The notes below the pieces were generated by a model. It ran no database searches. It saw only the letters and a list, made by a program, of their open reading frames with translations, and had not been told where the DNA came from. Positions 7,335 through 11,495 of a stretch of 11,495 bases of DNA are shown here, piece after piece. The DNA comes from Candidatus Pacearchaeota archaeon. Its GTDB lineage: Archaea; Nanoarchaeota; Nanoarchaeia; Pacearchaeales; GW2011-AR1. Within the stretch, counting starts at the first letter, position 1. Each line of letters begins with the position of its first letter. The stretch lies in NCBI GenBank assembly GCA_002690445.1, contig NZER01000274.1, positions 1 to 11,495 on the forward strand. Direction: 5' to 3'. Both the position numbers and the translations under genes were made by a program.

Positions 7335-7364
7335 TTGACCTTCCTGTGAAGTGTGCTCTAATGT
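7335..7364 (+). promoter_or_regulatory. Possible sigma70-type promoter for the helicase gene
   Basis: TTGACC (7335-7340) matches five of six -35 consensus positions. It is followed after 18 bases by TAATGT (7359-7364), which keeps the key T, A and final T of the -10 box but matches only three of six. It lies about 50 bases before the helicase ATG. The CTAAT direct repeat spans its -10 region and could be a regulator site. Confidence 0.4.
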
Positions 7365-7402
7365 ACGTCTATGCGCTAATAGGGTAATGATAAGAAATAT
7401 AT

Positions 7403-7409
7403 AGGAGGG
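7403..7409 (+). promoter_or_regulatory. Ribosome binding site of helicase gene
   Basis: AGGAGGG lies 3 bases before the ATG at 7413. It is a near-perfect Shine-Dalgarno match with short spacing, and it supports the chosen start. Confidence 0.65.
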
Positions 7410-7412
7410 AAT

Positions 7413-8849
7413 ATGAATGTCTTAGAACACCCCAGCTTTGTTGCCGGTGTACGCAACTATCTTGTTACGTCACCACCTGATTTTGATAGCGAAACTACAA
7501 TAGCTCGACACATCACCGTTTCAAGTAACGTTACCGCACAACAACTAGGATTAAGTGACGAATCACTTTTATCCACCGATGGCTTCGTGTGGTCGTACAA
7601 TGCCACCCAAGGAATTTGGCAACGTATTGAACTCAACCAACTCATAACACTAGCACAACTCTATGACGGAATTTTCACCGCCGACGATCATGGCAAACCA
7701 AAGCGTATAAAGATTGGTTGGCAGCGCGCCGGCAACATTGGGCGGAGTATCCATAGGCTGCACGAATTGCAAGCCCCTAAGTTTTTTAATAATCCGGCTG
7801 CAGGGATACCGTTCACGAATGGGTTTTGTACTGTCACGGAATATGGGCCAGAACTTTCCGAACATGATCCAGACCATGCCGCTACTGTCGCCTATGACTT
7901 TGACCTCGACACGGACGCCGAGCCCCCTGAAAAGTGGTTAGCATTTCTTGGGTCTCTGTGGGACGGTGACGATGATAAGCAGAGTAAAATCAGTGTACTC
8001 CAGGAATTCCTAGGGGCTTCGATTGCTAACATTGTGACCACCTATCAGAAGTGCCTTCTGTTAATCGGAACAGGTAGCAATGGTAAATCTGTTTTATGCG
8101 ATTTGGTTGGGGAGCTATTATTCCCTGAGGGTACGACAACCTATGTCTCACCTCGGCGGTGGGATAGAGATTATTCCTTGGCCAGCTTAAAGGATAGTCG
8201 GATTAACCTCGTTAGCGAATTACCGGAAACATCAGTGCTTGAACAAACCGACGTGTTCAAAGCTGTGGTGGCCGGTGACTTAATCGAGGCTCGGCTCCCA
8301 TATCAACCGCCGTTCTATCTGCGACCATCGGCCGGCCATGTGTTCTCAGCGAATGAGATTCCTAGAACCAAAGATACAAGTCACGGATTCTTTAGGCGAT
8401 TTGTTACGCTCCAATTTAACCAGAACTTTTCAGAGTCTCCGTTTCGTAAAACAAAGGAGGAGATACTCGCATCATTAGAGGACGAGCGCTCTGCCATCAT
8501 AATGTGGGCCCTACACGGGGCGGCACGATTGATACGCCGTGGTGACTATACTGAAGTCAGATCTCACCAAGATATTCTCAACGATTGGCGCAAGGACTCA
8601 GACGCAGTTTTTGATTTTGCCCTGACATGTCTGGATTATCCCAGTAACCTTGTTACACCACTGCAAAGCCTGAGAGACCAATACCAAGCCTGGGCTCGTA
8701 GAGTTGGTCGGTGTGAAGATATAGCAGAACGAACACTATCTAAACGGTTAATAAAGATTCGCGGGCTAGAGAAAAAGCGAGTAGCGAAAGGGGTGGCGTT
8801 TAAATGTGACGTCCGGCCAATAAGCGATTGGGGAGAGTCCGTTAACTAG
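7413..8849 (+). CDS. Superfamily 3 helicase, phage D5/P4-primase type (no primase domain)
   Basis: This 478-residue protein is the helicase half of a P4/D5-type replication protein. A D5_N-like region precedes the ATPase (NGFCTVT near 136, then a helical stretch to 210). The ATPase motifs are Walker A GTGSNGKS (219-226), a Walker B strand INLVSEL with acidic E269 (264-270), and SF3 motif C FSANEIPRTKD (311-321, sensor N314), followed by GFFRRF (325-330) with candidate arginine finger. The C-terminal 100 residues are basic and could form a winged helix for DNA binding. Such enzymes form hexameric 3'-5' helicases at phage or plasmid origins. The N-terminal 130 residues lack the catalytic motifs of a primase. 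A separate primase gene lies on the other strand downstream, so the two activities are split. The 3' end overlaps the convergent regulator gene by 8 bases. Confidence 0.9.
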   Translation: MNVLEHPSFVAGVRNYLVTSPPDFDSETTIARHITVSSNVTAQQLGLSDESLLSTDGFVWSYNATQGIWQRIELNQLITLAQLYDGIFTADDHGKPKRIKIGWQRAGNIGRSIHRLHELQAPKFFNNPAAGIPFTNGFCTVTEYGPELSEHDPDHAATVAYDFDLDTDAEPPEKWLAFLGSLWDGDDDKQSKISVLQEFLGASIANIVTTYQKCLLLIGTGSNGKSVLCDLVGELLFPEGTTTYVSPRRWDRDYSLASLKDSRINLVSELPETSVLEQTDVFKAVVAGDLIEARLPYQPPFYLRPSAGHVFSANEIPRTKDTSHGFFRRFVTLQFNQNFSESPFRKTKEEILASLEDERSAIIMWALHGAARLIRRGDYTEVRSHQDILNDWRKDSDAVFDFALTCLDYPSNLVTPLQSLRDQYQAWARRVGRCEDIAERTLSKRLIKIRGLEKKRVAKGVAFKCDVRPISDWGESVN

Positions 8850-9078
8850 CCTCCATCCAATATGACATTGGGATGTCAGCCAACTTGTAGATCTTATACA
8901 TAGCATCGGGGTTGGGCTTTCTTGACCCTGTTACGTATCTAGATATCCTAGATTTTGGGTACCCTAGTAACTCGCCTGCTTTTGTGTATGTTAACCCGCG
9001 TTCCATTATCCACTGATAAAGTAACTTACTTCCTCTTGAGTCGCCGGGGATTCCCGGCTTTCTTCCACGTCTCGCCAT
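8842..9078 (-). CDS. Cro/XRE-type helix-turn-helix DNA-binding protein
   Basis: This 78-residue protein begins with a basic N terminus (MARRGRKPGIPGDSRGSK) resembling an AT-hook but lacking the exact GRP core. A five-helix XRE-like fold follows: LTYTKAGELLGYPKSRISRY (29-48) is the helix-turn-helix, then VTGSRKPNPDAMYKIYKLAD, the usual 'G.r.P....l.kia..l' continuation. The ATG overlaps the VRR-NUC stop as TAATG, with AGGGAG a few bases upstream, so it is the last gene of the leftward operon and translationally coupled. It probably acts as a repressor or Cro-like switch on early promoters, possibly its own operon or the divergent region at 7268-7412. Targets are not shown by the sequence. Its 3' end overlaps the helicase gene on the other strand by 8 bases. 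Confidence 0.85.
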   Translation of the reverse strand: MARRGRKPGIPGDSRGSKLLYQWIMERGLTYTKAGELLGYPKSRISRYVTGSRKPNPDAMYKIYKLADIPMSYWMEAS

Positions 9079-9587
9079 TACTTAACTCCCTGTTGATGTA
9101 TATAGCCTAAGCGTTCTAATTCTAATATCGTTTCGGCATACCCTTTACATACGGCCGTATGCCATCCTATCCGCTTGAGATTGTCTAGCCATTCTCTTTG
9201 CTTATCGCTTAAGCGTCCGCCTTTTTTACGTTTCAGTTCTATGGCCACACCGCGAACGGCTGGCATGTTTGGGGCCGGTTCAAAAATAAGTATGTCCGGA
9301 ACACCAGACTTTAGCCCTGCAGCCCTTAGCCTTGAGCCTGCTATCACGTCCCGCTTTCCTTCATTCGGAACATGGCACCAAACTACGTTTAGTTTATTGA
9401 GTATCGTTGCAATAGCTGTTTGTATTTGTCGCTCTGTCCATTCGTCGGGGTTTTTCGATTTCGGCTTTTTCTTTTTGGTCGTTGTAGCTCGTATAAGCTC
9501 GTCATCACCTTCGCCGGTTTTTCGGTCCTTATCCCGCTTCGTTTCGTAGCGCTTCACCGCTGCAAGAATTCTTGATTTGTAATCCAT
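9078..9587 (-). CDS. VRR-NUC domain nuclease
   Basis: This 169-residue protein opens with about 48 lysine-rich, probably disordered residues (TTTKKKKPKSKN). A VRR-NUC domain of the PD-(D/E)XK superfamily fills 50-165. Landmarks are WTERQIQTAI (50-59), HVPNEGKRD (72-80), GLKSGVPDIL with catalytic Asp98 (91-100), AIELKRKKGGRLSDKQREWL with Glu117 and Lys119 (115-134), and GWHTAVCKGYAE (141-152). The full active-site set is present. Stand-alone phage VRR-NUC proteins belong to the family that includes the nuclease domain of FAN1 and cut branched or flapped DNA, so recombination or replication processing is likely here. It lies downstream of primase and RecT in the same operon, after an 82-base gap. 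The start follows a tiny ATG ACT TAA reading frame by one base, so translation may be by reinitiation. Confidence 0.9.
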   Translation of the reverse strand: MDYKSRILAAVKRYETKRDKDRKTGEGDDELIRATTTKKKKPKSKNPDEWTERQIQTAIATILNKLNVVWCHVPNEGKRDVIAGSRLRAAGLKSGVPDILIFEPAPNMPAVRGVAIELKRKKGGRLSDKQREWLDNLKRIGWHTAVCKGYAETILELERLGYIHQQGVK

Positions 9588-9669
9588 TTTAAGTCATTCT
9601 CTTCCTAACCTTTCTCATGTGTGTGGAAGGGGTGGGGGGTTGGGGCTCGCTGGCCCTGTCCTCCCGCCG
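9588..9669 (-). other. 82-base gap with G/C-tract and tiny leader frames
   Basis: The plus strand has GGGG, GGGGGG and GGGG tracts at 9629-9645 separated by one or two T, preceded by GGAA. The leftward mRNA is therefore C-rich here. A short GC hairpin (GGGC at 9643-9646 with GCCC at 9653-9656) adjoins it, without a following U run. Nearer the nuclease start, AGGA (9603-9606) lies 5 bases before an ATG at 9597 that opens a two-codon frame ending one base before the true start at 9587. A longer frame from ATG 9618 reads MRKVRKRMT and ends at the same stop. Confidence 0.5.
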
Positions 9670-10485
9670 TTAAAGATACCGCTTGCATGACCTCAGTATT
9701 CGCCTTACTTCTTTTTCTGAAAGAGGCGGCTTGCACCTGAGCCGATTCAATTCGAGCAAGAGCTCTTCAACTTCCTCCATCGATTTATCTTCCCATATCC
9801 ACCTACCCGCCCATCGGCACAGTTCTGAATTACGGCCGCCATCATAGATAACGGGGATACTTGCTGGGGATACATGCGGTTTTGGCCTGTCAAAATTTTG
9901 ACTAGAACTAGCAACCGCCGTTTTCCCTACTAAGATTTGCCTCAGAAAAATAGGAGGGTCCGCTATCTTAGCATCGCTTGACCACCGATAACGCTTTCCC
10001 GCTATATGTACCGAGGGCGGTGCTACAACATATCCACCGTCCGCACGTATATCGACTCCCGGCATTACGCCCGTTCTACTTCGGTAAGAGTTATCTCCAC
10101 ACCGAAAGAACAAATGCGCACCGTTCCCAGTTTGAGCCGTGAGCGTTTTTGGTAGCTTGCCGCATTGCCGCTGCAATGACTTAATGCTTTTGCTACCTAT
10201 GTCACCGTCTATATCGACAACAAGCACACCACTAACTCGACCGGTCGCTATCCCTATGTTCGCGTTCGGCCACTTCTTCCACCAACTCCGGATCCTAGCT
10301 TCGTCCCTAGTTGCGTTCTTTACGCCAGACTCCAGTGTTCTTGCTTGCCAGTGCGGGTGCTTGCCGGGGCTTGTACATCCAGCCCTCGCTTTACATGTAC
10401 AGTGACCAGAGGTAATTGAATGGATGGGGAATACGTTAAACCCCTGGCCACTGTACAACAACGCCCAATCAAGCATTGAGCTCAT
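9670..10485 (-). CDS. AEP-superfamily primase-polymerase (Prim-Pol) with PriCT-like tail
   Basis: This 271-residue protein has the bifunctional primase/polymerase fold. It begins with the typical 'ALLYSGQGFNVFPI' strand, then a probable zinc-binding loop (HCTCKARAGCTSPGKHP, ligands Cys29, Cys31, Cys37, His43). NIGIATG precedes the catalytic DxD in VLVVDIDGD (Asp91, Asp93). The nucleotide-binding His124 is in GNGAHLFFR, and the third acidic residue, Asp145, is in GVDIRADGGYVVAPPS. Residues 208-271 (IPVIYDGGRNSELCRWAGRWI, ending SEKEVRRILRSCKRYL) match a PriCT-type helical domain. It would make primers and possibly extend them on phage DNA. The partner helicase is probably the SF3 protein encoded on the other strand, which lacks a primase domain. 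The start overlaps the RecT gene by 17 bases. I prefer ATG 10485 over ATG 10476 because AAAGGAG lies 10 bases before it, though spacing is long. Confidence 0.9.
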   Translation of the reverse strand: MSSMLDWALLYSGQGFNVFPIHSITSGHCTCKARAGCTSPGKHPHWQARTLESGVKNATRDEARIRSWWKKWPNANIGIATGRVSGVLVVDIDGDIGSKSIKSLQRQCGKLPKTLTAQTGNGAHLFFRCGDNSYRSRTGVMPGVDIRADGGYVVAPPSVHIAGKRYRWSSDAKIADPPIFLRQILVGKTAVASSSQNFDRPKPHVSPASIPVIYDGGRNSELCRWAGRWIWEDKSMEEVEELLLELNRLRCKPPLSEKEVRRILRSCKRYL

Positions 10486-11263
10486 GAGCCAACCGCTCCT
10501 TTAAACTCGATGGCGGGGCAGGGACTTCCCCGATGTTAGCGTCAATGATTTGATTTGCTTCGATGAAATCGTCTAAGTCATCAACTTCAGGGTCGATAAA
10601 AATTCCATCATTAGCTTTGTTCTCAATAGCTGCAGCCCTCGCCACATTAGCGCCAAGTGGCAGAGTCTTGACCATTCGCTTAATGGCCACCTTCTTAGCC
10701 ATTTCCTCCGGCCACTGAGCCCAAGCGGGGTTAGTCTTCCCGCCTCTCTTGGAAAGTGCTTTAGCTTTCTCAATATCGGACCAGGGCACGACTTCAAAAC
10801 GAGCATAGCCACTCTCAAAGATTGCCACTGCATAGACGTGGGTAGGCACCCCTCTCTGGCCTGGTGCTAACTCATGCTCCAGATTGGGACGCAACCCTCT
10901 CGTTACTTTGAATAAGTCGTTTTCACACACTGTCTCAGCGTAGATATCTTGGATCTTCCCAGACTCAAGAGCTAACTTAATCCAACCCCGATAGCCAATC
11001 TGCAGCGTACACGATTTGCCATATGGGATTAGGTGGGCCTCATTCAGAATGGGACTCAGTGACAACCCCAAGCCGCACGTCTGCATGAGTGACCGATAGA
11101 TTGACACATGGGAACAGTCCAAAATCTTTTGGTTGTCCGTCGCTGCAATCACCGCCATTTTTAGCGCTTCATCAACGCTCTTATTCTCTGGCATTACCTT
11201 AGCTACTTCTAAGCTCTTGGAATCAAGGAACTTTACTAGATCGCCTGCTTTGTTTGCACTCAT
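10469..11263 (-). CDS. recT: RecT-family single-strand annealing protein
   Basis: This 264-residue protein has the length and motif order of RecT. Helical N-terminal segments precede RSLMQTCGLGLSLSPILNEAHLIPYG (57-82), then the hallmark CTLQIGYRGWIKLALESGKI (85-104), AETVCENDLF (109-118), VYAVAIFESGYARFEVVPW (143-161) and NPAWAQWPEEMAKKVAIKRM (178-197), where the W..W..EM..K..ikR pattern is typical. It ends in an acidic, proline-containing tail that may contact other replication proteins. It anneals single strands exposed by a partner exonuclease. The gene for that partner (YqaJ-type) lies directly upstream and overlaps it as ATGA, with AGAGGAG just before the ATG. The 3' end overlaps the primase start. 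Together they form a two-gene exonuclease-annealase recombination pair. Confidence 0.92.
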   Translation of the reverse strand: MSANKAGDLVKFLDSKSLEVAKVMPENKSVDEALKMAVIAATDNQKILDCSHVSIYRSLMQTCGLGLSLSPILNEAHLIPYGKSCTLQIGYRGWIKLALESGKIQDIYAETVCENDLFKVTRGLRPNLEHELAPGQRGVPTHVYAVAIFESGYARFEVVPWSDIEKAKALSKRGGKTNPAWAQWPEEMAKKVAIKRMVKTLPLGANVARAAAIENKANDGIFIDPEVDDLDDFIEANQIIDANIGEVPAPPSSLKERLAHELNA

Positions 11264-11495
11264 GACTTTGCTCCTCTTGGCTTGGCCCGTCTCAAAATGC
11301 GCGAGCCTTCTGCGTATGTTGTGTGTTTGTCAAACAGATCTGTATATTTCGGGTAGAGCTCAGCGGTAATCGCTTTATAGTCCACTACCTTTTTTAGCTT
11401 GTTTGCTTTCAATGTCCATTTGAAATCCGGGCCCACTACTCCCAAGTTCTCGCTGATACGCTCCCGGAAATGGTTTTGAATCTTCTTTTTCTCAG
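11260..11495 (-). CDS. YqaJ-type viral recombinase/exonuclease, C-terminal part (5' end outside window)
   Basis: The frame is open through the right edge, with 16 codons upstream of the first possible TTG, so this is the last 78 or so residues of a longer protein. The visible part (EKKKIQNHFRERISENLG..., then FKWTLKANKLKKVVDYKAI and LFDKHTTYAEGSRIL) matches the C-terminal tail of YqaJ-family exonucleases, in which a 'tWK...k..vD.kal..e.P..Y..f......SR.f' pattern closes the protein. The catalytic PD-(D/E)XK core is beyond the window, so activity cannot be checked. The stop overlaps the recT start (ATGA), the usual exonuclease-annealase pairing. Such enzymes resect double-stranded ends 5' to 3'. 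A different exonuclease family with a similar tail is possible but less likely given RecT next to it. Confidence 0.7.
   Translation of the reverse strand, partial: EKKKIQNHFRERISENLGVVGPDFKWTLKANKLKKVVDYKAITAELYPKYTDLFDKHTTYAEGSRILRRAKPRGAKS

Larger units (their letters stand above)
7268..7412. other. Divergent intergenic region between small leftward gene and helicase
   Basis: These 145 bases carry the ribosome binding sites of both flanking genes, a possible rightward promoter and direct repeats of CTAAT at 7358 and 7376 with another TAAT at 7386. A TGTGTG (7281) and CACACA (7304) pair could be a spaced inverted repeat. No clear leftward promoter is seen; TATAAC (minus strand, near 7286-7291) has no matching -35 at normal spacing. 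Confidence 0.4.

Noticed and set aside
9175..9549. Plus-strand 124-codon frame opposite the VRR-NUC gene
   Set aside because: The opposite strand encodes a complete VRR-NUC active site; this frame has low-complexity Ser/Phe content and no ribosome binding site.
1..11495. tRNA genes, CRISPR arrays, insertion sequences, attachment sites
   Set aside because: Read for on both strands; no cloverleaf, regular spaced repeats, transposase or integrase was seen.

Overview
The window is a piece of a tailed double-stranded DNA phage genome (or a prophage). Genes are tightly packed, many overlap by a few bases, there are no RNA genes, and the recognisable products are virion, holin-like, phage replication and phage recombination proteins. 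Base composition is roughly balanced and the host cannot be read from the sequence. The fiber-like protein and the large virion proteins resemble, from memory, proteins of environmental (often aquatic) phages. No integrase is visible, so lifestyle is undecided.

Region 1 (1-7053, rightward) is the end of the late module. It starts with the 3' part of a virion-type gene and continues with a 1002-residue Gly/Ala-rich protein (candidate internal or ejection protein), a small beta-rich virion protein, and a 536-residue fiber-like protein with a C-terminal LamG/concanavalin-A-like domain. A cluster of small membrane proteins follows: a 76-residue anchor plus coiled coil, an 82-residue two-segment holin-like protein, and an untidy end. 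There a 53-codon ORF starts directly after the holin stop and overlaps a second open frame. That second frame can be reached by a -1 shift at an A9 run inside the holin gene. This is the most unusual signal in the window: an A AAA AAA heptamer in the correct phase, with a Shine-Dalgarno-like GGGGAG 11 bases upstream (the dnaX layout), followed by 68 stop-free codons.

Region 2 (7055-7412) holds a short leftward gene of unknown function and a divergent intergenic stretch with a possible sigma70-type promoter facing right.

Region 3 (7413-8849, rightward) is a stand-alone SF3 (D5/P4-type) replicative helicase.

Region 4 (11495 down to 8842, leftward) is an early operon: a YqaJ-type exonuclease (C-terminal part only), RecT annealing protein, AEP primase-polymerase with PriCT-like tail, VRR-NUC nuclease and a small Cro/XRE-type DNA-binding protein. 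Most junctions overlap (ATGA, 17 bases, TAATG), which indicates coupled translation. Exonuclease and RecT would resect and anneal DNA ends. The primase would start synthesis for the helicase on the other strand. The VRR-NUC enzyme would cut branched or otherwise structured DNA. The helicase and repressor-like genes converge and overlap by 8 bases at their 3' ends.
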